A DNA stretch of 64,000 bases from Euglena gracilis. Taxonomy: Eukaryota; Euglenida; Euglenophyceae; Euglenales. This document shows, piece by piece, positions 50,801 to 55,699 of the stretch; the stretch's first letter is position 1, and each line of letters starts with the position of its first letter. The stretch lies in assembly GCA_039621445.1 (NCBI GenBank), contig CP154955.1, positions 50,497,384 to 50,561,383 on the forward strand, in the 5' to 3' direction. The notes under the pieces were generated by a model. It worked only from the letters and a program-made list of their open reading frames with translations, was not told the DNA's origin and did no database searches. Position numbers and translations under genes: made by a program.

Positions 50801-53017
50801 ACCCTTATCATCTTTGGCTGCTGCCCCCTTGAGATTGTTGGAGATTTTGCAAGATGTCAAGATCCGTCAAAATTCAAGACCCAACCTTGCACACACAACA
50901 CCCCCCCACAACCCCCAACACCCTACAGTGAAGTGTGGGGGCTCCACTTTTTGCCATATGTGATTTTCCCAATGGTTTCCAAGAACAATTTATTGGTGTG
51001 GTCAAAAAAGACGCAAAGAAAATTGCATGAAAAGCCCTGGAGTGGCTTGCTCTGACTCTTGCGAGGCTTGTGGGCACAGCCCAAAAAAACCATTTGTCAA
51101 TCAGGATAGACACATGTGTATCCCTAATAAAGGGAAAGGGGGAGTGGGTTCATGGGGCTGGGGGAAGGTTCCCCCTCCCCAGGGGGGACACAAAAAAATT
51201 TCACCCATTTTTTTTTTGGGTTGTGGGGTCTGTGTGGGTGCTATTTTTTGCATACCTCGACATTTGCGGCATTTTTGAAGAACATAATGTCTATGTGTTG
51301 TCAGGTCTCAGCAACCGTCACTTTCGACCCGGAGACAGAAGGGCCTCATCTTGCCCAAGCACTGCAATATTTCCAGTACCAGCTGAAGGGGATTTCTTTC
51401 CTTCCGAGGTACGAAATGGGGGCGTTCAAGCAGATGCCATACGAAGCCATCACTGAAGAGCAGTATTTGGAGGTTTGTTGAACTTTGAGATGGCCAAACC
51501 CGGTACCAAAAAATCGAAATGGAGAAAATGTCCAAAAACTGCAAATCATGCAAAAATTGATTCCCCCCCCCCCCAAACTTGCCCCTGCCAGCCCTTTCCA
51601 GCCCATTTTCGCCCTTTTTTGAATCCGCAAAAGCGACAAATCTATTACTGTCCAGCCGCCCTAAGGGCTGGAAAACTCGAGGGGGGGAGGGGGATCCCGG
51701 GCTGGAAAAAGGCTGCTGGCTCCCCCCCCCGGTGTCCAGCCAATTTTCTTCAATGACCTGAATTAGACAGTCACTCCGAAAAAAGAAATGGAAACAGGGC
51801 AGGGGGGGGGGCGTACCAAACCCAGCCATAGCACTGCAAATGCATTGGTTGGCACACCCAAATTCCCAACCCCCAAAGCCTCTGAAGTGGACTGCCGGGG
51901 GCAGGGCAGAATCGGCCAAACAGCCAGGGTGGTGGGTGGGGGGTGACACCCCCCCCCCACCACCTCTTCCCATATTTCCGGGAGCACCAACTTTTGGACC
52001 CAAAAGATTTTCCCGGCGCCTTCGGTGCCAGGTGTATTTTGGACCCATTTTGGGACCCACATTGGAAGTCCCCCAAAACACCATTTTTTTCACATTTTCC
52101 AAAATTTCAACAACCTCTCAAAATTTGATTTTTAGAGGTTTTTAGAGCAAAAAAAATGCCATTGAAAACCCAAAAAATTTCCAAGAGAAAAAAACGTGGG
52201 CCAATTTTGTTGACTTTTCATTTTTTTCACCCCTCCCCGAAATACCACCAATTTTTACCCCTGAATTTTTGGAGTTTTTTTTGTAAAAAAAAATGGTTTC
52301 CATCAAAAAAATCAACTATTTTGGGTACATTTTTCAAAAAAAATTTTCTTTCCCCGGCCAAAATCCCCGTTTTCCCAAAGTTGGTGAAAATGCTGCAGTG
52401 GGTGGGGGGTCGACCACCCCCCCCCCCCCCCGCACCGGGCCTTCCCGTTCTGGTTGAGAAACGCCCTGGTCTGGTTTTTAGCTCCAGACAATGGATTCAT
52501 TTAACCCCTGTGTGACCCACCCTCGGGGGGTGGGCCACTAGTCAGACTTTGAGTCGGCCAGGTTTCCAAAAAAGTTGGTGGGTGGCTTTGGGCCGGGGAA
52601 AAATGCCCCTCGGGGGGGGGGGTGGATCGGTCATGACTTTTTCTTATCCGCATATTTTTAAAATTGTTTTTGGAGATTTTCTGAACCTTTTTCGTGGCCT
52701 TGCTGAATTTGGCCAGTTTTGTCCCGGAGGCCAATTAGCCAATTGGGCAAAGCTTCCTTAAGAAGAAGCCTGATTGGTCCACGTTTTTGGAAAAAAAGTG
52801 ACTGACTGTTCCCCTTTTCCCACCACAACTTTTGTCATTTCAACGTTTGTTGGAAATTCGGGTGGGTTGGTAAGAGGAGTTAGTGTTTATGCGGCTTTTT
52901 CAGGCGATTCGGAAGGTGAAGAATGATGTGTCTTTATCCTCTGGTTCGTCAAAGGCTGAAACAGTGAAGGAGAACCAACAGACATTCTGTGACAATGATC
53001 GCTGCATCAAGCTGTGA
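26595..53017 (+). CDS. nrdJ: Adenosylcobalamin-dependent (class II) ribonucleotide reductase, 16 exons
   Basis: Whole gene; the exons are listed separately. Joined, they give about 704 residues, close to the size of monomeric class II reductases. The enzyme reduces ribonucleotides to deoxyribonucleotides for DNA synthesis using a radical made from coenzyme B12. Landmarks in order: [23 protein letters not shown]; first redox cysteine [63 protein letters not shown]; the radical cysteine and glutamate NPCLE; its partner [34 protein letters not shown]-terminal relay pair CDNDRC. No ATP cone and no class I radical-transfer tyrosines. Introns: 2, 3, 5, 7, 11 are 45-110 bp; 6 is 10,137 bp; 8 is 4,106; 9 is 2,740; 12 is 2,082. 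All junctions except those of introns 1 and 4 are unambiguous GT-AG with matching phase. It looks intact, so B12 dependence of the organism is inferred. Confidence 0.93.
26828..27134 (+). CDS. nrdJ: Reductase exon 2
   Basis: Conserved reading is secure from about 26902: [45 protein letters not shown]. The acceptor at 26826-26827 fits the phase of exon 1; another phase-compatible acceptor is at 26850-26851. Donor AAG|GTGAAA, phase 0. Confidence 0.75.
27184..27288 (+). CDS. nrdJ: Reductase exon 3
   Basis: 105 bp, phase 0 at both ends, acceptor ACATTCAG and donor AAG|GTGTTT. Encodes [20 protein letters not shown] and [11 protein letters not shown], the substrate-proximal segment before the first redox cysteine. 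The introns on either side are 49 and 45 bp. Confidence 0.92.
27334..27448 (+). CDS. nrdJ: Reductase exon 4, first redox cysteine
   Basis: Encodes [14 protein letters not shown] and [10 protein letters not shown]. The cysteine in NNC corresponds to one of the pair oxidised during turnover. The 3' end is uncertain: a GTACGT donor after 27448 keeps phase with exon 5 but adds a few extra residues; a GC donor after 27436 would give a tighter fit. Confidence 0.75.
27674..27749 (+). CDS. nrdJ: Reductase exon 5
   Basis: Encodes [20 protein letters not shown] and KPTYT. The genomic sequence just upstream, CTGGGAGTT, would read LGV and fits the family, so the true start may be upstream at 27659 after a TAACAAG acceptor. 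Donor AC|GTATGT at 27749 is clear. Confidence 0.75.
27799..27928 (+). CDS. nrdJ: Reductase exon 6
   Basis: 130 bp, acceptor TGTGGCAG, donor AAG|GTTTTT. Encodes [18 protein letters not shown] and [17 protein letters not shown]. The next family segment follows only after 10,137 bp, yet the protein reads on without loss. Confidence 0.93.
29038..29112. repeat. CGATCGAT/AATTAATCG palindrome cluster
   Basis: ATTAATCGATC, TCGATCGATAATT and GATTAATTGGGG, then GGCCGATCGACC. A related cluster (33775-33840) contains CGATTAATTGACCCCCC and GATCGATTAATCGAAG. Both flank the hAT fossil. Confidence 0.65.
29770..30500. repeat. GAGCTCTTATC repeat copy 3, split
   Basis: Its two halves, 29770-29830 and 30330-30500, match 7582-7640 and 7690-7860. 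Between them are facing C-run/G-run blocks and two inverted copies of a unit with GGTTCGATATAAGGA and GGCGC(T/A)(T/A)(T/C)GCGCC hairpins. Confidence 0.6.
30528..30950. repeat. Approximately 210-bp tandem duplication
   Basis: Two copies share CAAAGGAAATGTCCGGAGAC, GAAGCCCTTGGAACGC, CCCCGCAACTCCCCGCC and GTACACTTTTCCCTCTGTTC (positions 30697 and 30916). It directly abuts the 163-bp satellite. Confidence 0.85.
30950..32425. repeat. 163-bp satellite, about nine tandem units
   Basis: Units start TTGGGCCGCCGACCCATTGA near 31078, 31241, 31433, 31594, 31757, 31919, 32084 and 32246, giving periods of 161-165 bp, apart from one unit lengthened to 192 bp by an oligo-A expansion (31340-31383). Each unit contains GGGTCGAAAAAGTCGAAAAA, GCCCGAAACGATGTTTTTTG and GAAAACGAGCGTTTTTCG, the last a near-palindrome. 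Units differ by a few percent. The period is not a multiple of three, so frames through the array are meaningless. Confidence 0.95.
32541..32898. mobile_element. hAT-like MITE, 358 bp, TSD TATTCAAC
   Basis: Starts CAGACAATTGCTTAAGCAC, ends GTCGGTAAGCAATTGTATG, flanked by TATTCAAC at 32533-32540 and 32899-32906. The interior has CCCC/GGGG palindromic blocks, GACTGACTGG and CCGGCGCCGAAGGCGCCGG. Same family as 40728-41083. Confidence 0.92.
33950..34320 (+). mobile_element. Partial copy of the ~1-kb repeat, with GGTCGGGCCGACC block
   Basis: Contains GCGGATTTCCGGTGGTGG, the GACC palindromes, TTTAAGC plus C run, CAATCGGGGGTG and AAGAACACCTCTCCCCATCG, in the order of 10525-10870. Confidence 0.75.
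34360..34625. repeat. Repeat with foldback core, copy 2
   Basis: The core 34445-34595 has arms of about 73 bp with a GGCGCC-GAA-GGCGCC tip. It matches 11400-11700 including the GTAGGGTTAGGGTTA on its left. Confidence 0.85.
34685..34895. repeat. Inverted pair of GGTCGGGCCGACC blocks
   Basis: CGACCACC(A/G)GAAATCCGCACGG occurs twice in the same orientation (34722 and 34863), separated by overlapping GGTCGGCCCGACC palindromes. Confidence 0.75.
35005..35095. repeat. TTTTTTAAGG minisatellite
   Basis: Seven or eight copies of TTTTTTAAGG with small variations; same unit as at 1-59. Confidence 0.9.
35500..35750. repeat. CCCCCCCTAATTGAC tandem repeats
   Basis: Eight or more units of CCCCCCCTAATTGAC with short fillers, closed by the inverted GGTCAATTAGGGGGG at 35730. 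GGTAGTCGGTAGCGACCA follows. Confidence 0.85.
35751..36640. repeat. GGTCGGCCCGACC ends around a duplicated 205-bp unit
   Basis: GGTCGGGCCGACTAGTCGGC at 35775 and GGTCGGCCCGACCACC at 36535-36600 face each other, each next to TTAAAA and a G/C run. Between them two copies (36035-36205 and 36241-36425) of a unit with CATTACGGAGCGCGACTCGG and AGGCCGTAGGCCGACTAAGT. Confidence 0.7.
36775..36970. repeat. TAGTCGATCGACTA palindromes
   Basis: GGTCGATCGAATTTT, GTTGATCGACTAGTCAG, and the hairpin GGGTAGTCGATCGACCTAGT ... CTACCC with GGGAGGGG...CCCCTCCC arms at 36900-36965. Same frame as TCGGCCGA with AT in the centre. Confidence 0.7.
36970..37425 (-). repeat. Interstitial telomere-like array, degenerate
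   Basis: About 450 bp of CCCTAA and CCCTAT hexamers, often alternating as CCCTAACCCTAT, with variants CCCAAA, CCGTAT and TCAATGAC. The G-rich strand is minus (TTAGGG). It lies inside intron 6, far from any end visible here. Frames across it give only GLGLG-type peptides. Confidence 0.95.
37500..37620. repeat. GGTCGGGCCGACC block
   Basis: GAGGTCGGGCCGACCTGGTC, CCATGGTCGGGCCGACC and GGTCGGCCCGACCTCC within 110 bp, next to CCCTTAAATTTC and a G run. Confidence 0.75.
37788..37935. repeat. TTTTTTAAGG minisatellite
   Basis: About ten copies of TTTTTTAAGG and variants. It ends 130 bp before the exon 7 acceptor. Confidence 0.9.
38066..38191 (+). CDS. nrdJ: Reductase exon 7
   Basis: 126 bp, phase 0 at both ends. 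Encodes [19 protein letters not shown] and [14 protein letters not shown]. The acceptor TTTTCAG closes the 10-kb intron; the donor is TTG|GTATGC. Confidence 0.95.
38302..38418 (+). CDS. nrdJ: Reductase exon 8
   Basis: 117 bp, phase 0. Encodes [20 protein letters not shown] and [17 protein letters not shown](V/I)RRSAE is a strongly conserved reductase motif. Acceptor TTCCCAG, donor CAG|GTCTGC. Confidence 0.96.
38510..38595. repeat. GGTCGCTAGCGACC palindromes
   Basis: Four overlapping GGTCGCTAGCGACCGGTCGC-type units. A second cluster with the same word is at 39395-39500, in facing orientation, so the two may be ends of one element. Confidence 0.8.
38685..39005. repeat. 155-bp GC tandem, two copies and a bit
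   Basis: Units start CCAGG(G)(T)CAGGTGCGCATGTAAT near 38693, 38839 and 38991 and include CACGCGCACCGTAAACAAAA, a GGCGC hairpin, a G-run/C-run pair and CCCTCCAATAACAAAATCCC. Confidence 0.85.
39345..39505. repeat. G run, CTTAAAA and GGTCGCTAGCGACC cluster
   Basis: GGGGGGGCTTAAAAATC then GGTGGTCGCTAGCGACCGGT and three further GGTCGCTAG units. Mirror image of 38510-38640. Confidence 0.75.
40044..40160. mobile_element. CAGGCATTTGC-family element, left part
   Basis: Starts CAGGCATTTGCTTAAGGACC and continues CTGGCTAGCCAATCGGCTAG, the reverse complement of 33465-33540. Its right end is replaced by a TCGGCCGA cluster at 40185. Confidence 0.7.
40728..41083. mobile_element. hAT-like MITE, 356 bp, TSD TTCGAGAC
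   Basis: Starts CAGGCAATTGCTTGAGCACC, ends GTCGGTAAGCAATTGTATG. Flanks TTCGAGAC at 40720-40727 and 41084-41091. Other copies of the host repeat show the uninterrupted site (for example 44090-44110). Confidence 0.93.
41237..41495. mobile_element. Inserted element with G-run inverted ends
   Basis: Ends CCGGGGGGGAAAATTTTTTG and CAAAAATTTCCCCCCCCCCGG interrupt the host repeat between CACCGACTA and GCCACCGACTAG. The inside has two copies of ATCCCGCGAAATATTTCCGG. A longer duplication is not evident; TA is possible. Confidence 0.7.
41700..41910. repeat. Inverted relative of 29275-29480
   Basis: Reads as the reverse complement: CCGAACTGGAAAAAAAATTTCC, a GGCGC hairpin, ATGGCCAAAAATGGGCATTT, GGCGCTTCGCGCC and CACTGGAAAAATTTTTCC. 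Confidence 0.8.
42050..42215. repeat. TCGTTGACAC inverted and tandem repeats
   Basis: Two 75-bp units of GTTGACA(C/T)GGCGTGT(T/C), GTTGACACACCCCC and TGTCAACG(A/G)CA, ending CTGGAACA. GTTGACAC and GTGTCAAC can pair within each unit. Confidence 0.8.
42525..42644 (+). CDS. nrdJ: Reductase exon 9
   Basis: 120 bp, phase 0. Encodes [20 protein letters not shown] and [19 protein letters not shown] and NGEPG are family motifs near the active site. Acceptor CCAACAG, donor CAG|GTCTGT. Confidence 0.96.
43005..44510 (+). mobile_element. ~1-kb TCGGCCGA repeat, most complete copy
   Basis: Clusters of TAGTCGGCCGACTA at 43025-43125 and 44330-44480 bracket all the family blocks in order. The block with GACTTAGCCCCCGA is amplified (43370-43975). 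No coding capacity. Confidence 0.8.
43370..43975 (+). repeat. Tandem amplification, six units of 105-117 bp
   Basis: Each unit: GGCGGAGCCCCCCC, CCGCCTATGCCAAA, GAGCCACAAAAACGACTTAG, CCCCCGAGTATGTTGCCAAC, GAAGGGATTTTGTTATTTGA, then a G run of variable length. Units near 43464, 43581, 43687, 43798 and 43911. Single-copy in the other family members. Confidence 0.92.
44854..44911. repeat. TA dinucleotide microsatellite
   Basis: Alternating TA with TGTATGTG interruptions. It is the target of the MITE at 44912. Confidence 0.9.
44912..45202. mobile_element. hAT-like MITE, 291 bp, TSD ATATATAC
   Basis: Starts CAGGCTTCTTTTAAG, ends CTTAAAAAGAAGCCTG; flanks ATATATAC at 44904-44911 and 45203-45210. 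The interior has C-run/G-run blocks and CGCTGGGTATACCTTTTCG. The flank lies in a TA repeat, which lowers the weight of the duplication, but the final C agrees too. Confidence 0.88.
45385..45525 (+). CDS. nrdJ: Reductase exon 10, radical cysteine
   Basis: 141 bp, phase 0. Encodes [20 protein letters not shown] then [23 protein letters not shown]-x-E holds the cysteine that becomes the thiyl radical and the adjacent glutamate; ELCCL holds the second redox cysteine. Acceptor CCTTGCAG, donor GAG|GTGTGT. Confidence 0.97.
45526..46354 (+). other. Reductase intron 10, 829 bp
   Basis: Contains GATAGGGTTAGGGTTA (45778-45794), C-run/G-run blocks and CTTAAGACTTAAAAAAAAACC followed by CTGG, a likely right end of a MITE whose left end I did not find. 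No gene. Confidence 0.85.
46355..46438 (+). CDS. nrdJ: Reductase exon 11
   Basis: 84 bp, phase 0. Encodes [20 protein letters not shown] and LHWRESNE. The [13 protein letters not shown](L)P.HW segment is typical. Acceptor CCTCACAG, donor GAG|GTTTCT. Confidence 0.95.
46491..46598 (+). CDS. nrdJ: Reductase exon 12
   Basis: 108 bp, phase 0. Encodes [19 protein letters not shown] and [19 protein letters not shown] is strongly conserved. Separated from exon 11 by only 52 bp. Acceptor TCCTGCAG, donor GAG|GTATTG. Confidence 0.96.
46599..48680 (+). other. Reductase intron 12, 2,082 bp, repeats
   Basis: Includes the MITE 47716-47985, tandem CCCCGGTCACAGGTTGCAGG units (47680, 48000, 48230, 48275) and G/C-run blocks. 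46600-47100 has no repeat or gene recognised. Confidence 0.9.
47716..47985. mobile_element. hAT-like MITE, 270 bp, TSD GTACGACC
   Basis: Starts CAGGGATTTTTTTAAG, ends CTTAAAAAAACCCCTG; flanks GTACGACC at 47708-47715 and 47986-47993. A related host sequence at 48231-48290 has a single GTACGACC at 48257-48264 and no element, that is, an empty site. Confidence 0.95.
48681..48838 (+). CDS. nrdJ: Reductase exon 13
   Basis: 158 bp, phase 0 in, two bases out. Encodes [39 protein letters not shown] and [15 protein letters not shown] and the loop after it form part of the substrate site. Acceptor TCTGCACAG, donor AG|GTGTGC. Confidence 0.96.
49159..49593. mobile_element. hAT-like MITE, 435 bp, TSD ATTACGAA
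   Basis: Starts CCTACATCTCTTTAAGG, ends CCTTAAAGAGATGTATG (16 of 17 complementary); flanks ATTACGAA at 49151-49158 and 49594-49601. The interior has C/G-run blocks and CAGCCCATTTT units. Confidence 0.93.
49712..49955. mobile_element. hAT-like MITE, 244 bp, decayed
   Basis: Ends CGGGGGTTTAGTCTTGG and TTAAAGAAAAACCCCTG; flanks TTCCAAGG and TTCCACAG agree at six of eight. Interior like 47716-47985 (GGGTTGGGTGGGTGGGTCCG, GGGTGGGATATA). Confidence 0.65.
50016..50217 (+). CDS. nrdJ: Reductase exon 14
   Basis: 202 bp, one base completes the arginine codon of exon 13. Encodes [29 protein letters not shown] and [20 protein letters not shown]. Acceptor CCACAG, donor CAG|GTTTGA. Confidence 0.96.
50218..51304 (+). 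other. Reductase intron 14, 1,087 bp
   Basis: Less repetitive than the others; CGCAATTTTCCGCAACTACC-like short repeats at 50690-50725. No gene. Ends TGTTGTCAG. Confidence 0.9.
51305..51472 (+). CDS. nrdJ: Reductase exon 15
   Basis: 168 bp, phase 0. Encodes [39 protein letters not shown] and [15 protein letters not shown]. NxVSxTVTFD and LKG(I/V)SFLP are family motifs. Donor GAG|GTTTGT. Confidence 0.96.
51473..52903 (+). other. Reductase intron 15, 1,431 bp
   Basis: C/G-run blocks, GGCGCCTTCGGTGCC hairpin (52015), and CTTAAGAAGAAGCCTG at 52756-52771, a right terminus of the CAGGCTTC family without a visible left partner. No gene. Confidence 0.85.
52904..53017 (+). CDS. nrdJ: Reductase exon 16 (end)
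   Basis: 114 bp with stop TGA at 53015-53017. Encodes [13 protein letters not shown], then [10 protein letters not shown]. The C-x4-C pair near the C terminus delivers reducing power from thioredoxin to the active-site cysteines, as in other class II enzymes. Confidence 0.95.
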   Translation, partial: AIRKVKNDVSLSSGSSKAETVKENQQTFCDNDRCIKL

Positions 53018-53350
53018 TGGTGTGTTGCGGAACACGAATTCCCAATTTTGTCTTCTGCTGTGCAAATTCATTTTTATTTCTTGTTGGCATTGTTGTCATT
53101 TGTACATTCATTGGAAAGCACTCTCCATTTTCTCACTGGTGTGTCATCATGCCACACAGATTCAAGGCAAGCAACAGAAGAACATCAAGGACCTCATTTG
53201 GTTATTCCCCCATTCCCAAAATTGCCAGGGTTTAATGAGGAATCTTCCCCACACGACGGTTCTTATCAAACCCGATGCTGAGTGCCCCCTGTGCGTATCC
53301 CTTTCCTTGACTGGGATGGGCAGCCAGACCATTTGTTTCAGATGCCAAGC

Positions 53351-53375
53351 GGGTTAGGGTTAGGGTTAGGGTTGT
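53351..53375 (+). repeat. Short TTAGGG run
   Basis: GGGTTAGGGTTAGGGTTAGG and GTTG, four units on the plus strand, 334 bp past the reductase stop. Confidence 0.9.
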
Positions 53376-53623
53376 GGTTGCGAGGAATGACACTCAAGCC
53401 AAGGATTGTTTGGGATTTATTCCCCGTTCAAGCACTGCCCGTTGAGGACCAAGATAGTTCACCATCAGTTTTTATTCTCATGTTCTTATTTCCTTGAACA
53501 CGCCATGATGGCAGAACTTTTAAATTTAAGGACCACCCTGACTCAAAAATCTGACACATTTGAAAAATGGTCTGATGACAGGTTTTTGTTGCGTGAGCAT
53601 CTTAATATGCAGTTTGCATTCTA

Positions 53624-53712
53624 AGAGCGTGTCCGTTGATGCGCCCACATCTATGAGCGCGTCTGTAGATGCGCCCACATTTCTTTGAGCGTGTCTTTTG
53701 GTACGCCCGCCA
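53624..53712. repeat. GAGCGTGTC...GCGCCCACAT tandem repeat
   Basis: Three imperfect units of about 34 bp: GAGCG(T/C)GTC(C/T)GT(T/A)GATGCG and CCCACAT(C/T)T. Confidence 0.85.
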
Positions 53713-54596
53713 ATGTGTTTTCTCTTTTTGCAAGTTGTGGTGCAAATGACAGTGTGGCAGATCACCTCCTTGGCCGTATACGATTTCGTTTTATTGCTCG
53801 TTTTTTTGCAGAGAAATGTTTTCTCTTACAACCAATGATTTCCATCTCAGGTTTTCTTTTGCCTGGTGCCGAAATGAAAAAATCCTTTCCCTGGGAGCTG
53901 GAAACATGATCCCGAATTTGTTCAGATAGCAAGAAAGGCAATGTCCAGGCTTGTGCTTTCCGGCCGGGGGGGTGCTGTAGGGTGCCTGCCCCCAGCAGGC
54001 TCAACCGGAGGGGTCCACGGGGACCAAGCAGTAGTTAAAATGGCCGAATTTTTGGGCTCTATGAGGAAAAATTCGTTGCAAATTTTTTTCGTTTTTTTTG
54101 CCTATCAGTTTCTTTTTCACTGAGGGGCAATTTTCAGTGCGCGGTTGCACTGACTATCTTTGTCTCTGGTAAAGGTAGGTATTAAGTATGGGGGGGGGGT
54201 AGGGGGGGTGTGCAGTCTCTCTTCTGGCCCTGCAACAAAAAATGCTGCTCAAAGAACCTCCGACAGGTCGTGCTCCCTCGACGACAACCGACAAGGGAGG
54301 GGGGTACGTCGTGCTGTGCACAGCACAAGCCCCTGCTTGCCTGTGACGGCGTGTCGCCCGCACTGGCCTTCCCGCACAGAACTACGCGAAATTGAATGTC
54401 GCCGACGGGTGACACAGCAGGGGAGAATCTTGAAAACAAGGTTAAGTGTAAGGAAACTGAGCAATTGTAAGCCTCAGCTGCGCTCCCGGTTCTTAAAAAT
54501 ACAAGTGTCTATCATTTTTCCTTTTTTCACAGGCACAGGTTCAGCGGGCTTAAATCCCCGAAGTGCCCAGTTGTGCTCCCTATTCGCTCCCAAAAA

Positions 54597-54697
54597 TAAA
54601 AAAAAAAAAAAAAAACACAAAAAAAAAAACAAAAAAAATAAAACCCCCAAAAAAAAAAAAAAAAAAACCAAACAAAAAAAAATCAAAAAAAACCCAA

Positions 54698-54734
<37 letters not shown>

Positions 54735-54747
54735 AAAAAAAAAAACA
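54597..54747. repeat. A-rich tract
   Basis: About 150 bp of A runs broken by CC or C. It precedes the DIRS-like element by 200 bp. Confidence 0.85.
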
Positions 54748-54958
54748 TAACCCCCTTTTTTATACTTTCCTTTCTCCCAGGACAACAAGGATCCAAAGAC
54801 CCCAACACCAGCAGCTGTGTTCCCCTCCCGTAAAATTCAATTTTTTCACTTTTCCTGTTCAACAGACCAGAAGTTTCAAGTCTGCAGAACCAGGAACCCA
54901 GGAGACAAGAACAGGAATTCAGAGAATTGCAAATTGAGAATTTCTCTGAGAAATTGAA

Positions 54959-55243
54959 ATGGAACAATTGATGCAAGAAATTCAGAATCTGAGGGGAGAG
55001 ATGGCAGAAGTGAAGGAGAGGGTGGGGGGCCCAGCAACAGGAGCCCCCCCTGCCAATGCAGCTGCAGTGGAGGATGTCAGCATGGAAGAGGAGGAGTTTG
55101 AAGGAGAGCCTGCTGGCCATGCTGGCCAGTGGGCTGATGTGCTGCCCGCTGCTGTACATAATCCCTCCAACCGCGATGCAGTTTTATTTTCCAGCAGGTT
55201 GGCCTCCCCTCCCCCTTTGGATTTATTAAAGAAATCTGGGTGA
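54959..55243 (+). CDS. Gag-like N-terminal frame of the DIRS-like element
   Basis: 94 residues from ATG: MEQLMQEIQNLRGEMAEVKE is a predicted coiled coil, followed by an acidic, alanine-rich linker. The position ahead of a nucleic-acid-binding frame and a reverse transcriptase suggests a structural protein. It ends at TGA 55241-55243; the continuation is in another frame beyond a run of 12 C (55272-55283), so either the tract has changed length or the frames are separate. Confidence 0.45.
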   Translation: MEQLMQEIQNLRGEMAEVKERVGGPATGAPPANAAAVEDVSMEEEEFEGEPAGHAGQWADVLPAAVHNPSNRDAVLFSSRLASPPPLDLLKKSG

Positions 55244-55284
55244 ACTAACACACTACACGGGAGTCCCCCAAGCCCCCCCCCCCA

Positions 55285-55689
55285 CGTAGAAACAGACTGG
55301 ACCAGAACCTCCACCAGGCACAGAAAAAAGCAGAAAATTGCATGCACCTACTGGTGCATACAATTGAAACAGATGATCTGGAACATCTCAACCAAGCCAG
55401 TGCTTGGTTGAGAAGCTTGTGGCAGGACCTGCAAGAAACCAGAAGGCATTTGCTGGTGGGGAAAGATCACAGCACACTGGAGCCAAGACCAGACCTCACA
55501 ACCACAAGATTGTTGTCAAAGGAGGAAGAACAGAAAATCAGACAACGACAGTCAAATCACAGGGGAAGAGGCAGATCACAGCACAGGGCAGCAACCCAGA
55601 ACACCAGACCTAGGAGCAGATTAAATTACAGGGGAAAAGGAAAAGGGAAAGGAAAAGGGGAGAAAGGAAAGAACAACTCTCAGGAGTGA
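55285..55689 (+). CDS. Gag-like basic C-terminal frame of the DIRS-like element
   Basis: Open from just after the C run; first ATG at 55342. Helical segment DDLEHLNQASAWLRSLWQDL, then a tail of R, G and K (RGRGRSQHR, GKGKGKGKGEKGK) suited to binding nucleic acid. No CCHC knuckle. The next frame starts 11 bp downstream. Confidence 0.5.
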   Translation, partial: RRNRLDQNLHQAQKKAENCMHLLVHTIETDDLEHLNQASAWLRSLWQDLQETRRHLLVGKDHSTLEPRPDLTTTRLLSKEEEQKIRQRQSNHRGRGRSQHRAATQNTRPRSRLNYRGKGKGKGKGEKGKNNSQE

Positions 55690-55699
55690 AGGGGCCCTG

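Larger units (their letters stand above)
53018..54596. other. Region after the reductase gene, no gene recognised
   Basis: Includes a short TTAGGG run, a 34-bp tandem repeat and a C-run. A plus frame at 53406-53624 ends FEKWSDDRFLLREHLNMQ and reads protein-like but has no family resemblance. 53018-53350 may be the 3' untranslated region; no AATAAA is obvious. Confidence 0.5.

Noticed and set aside
26595-53017. Reductase as a recent bacterial transfer or contamination
   Set aside because: About 15 GT-AG introns with phase agreement and eukaryotic repeats inside them; transfer, if any, is ancient.
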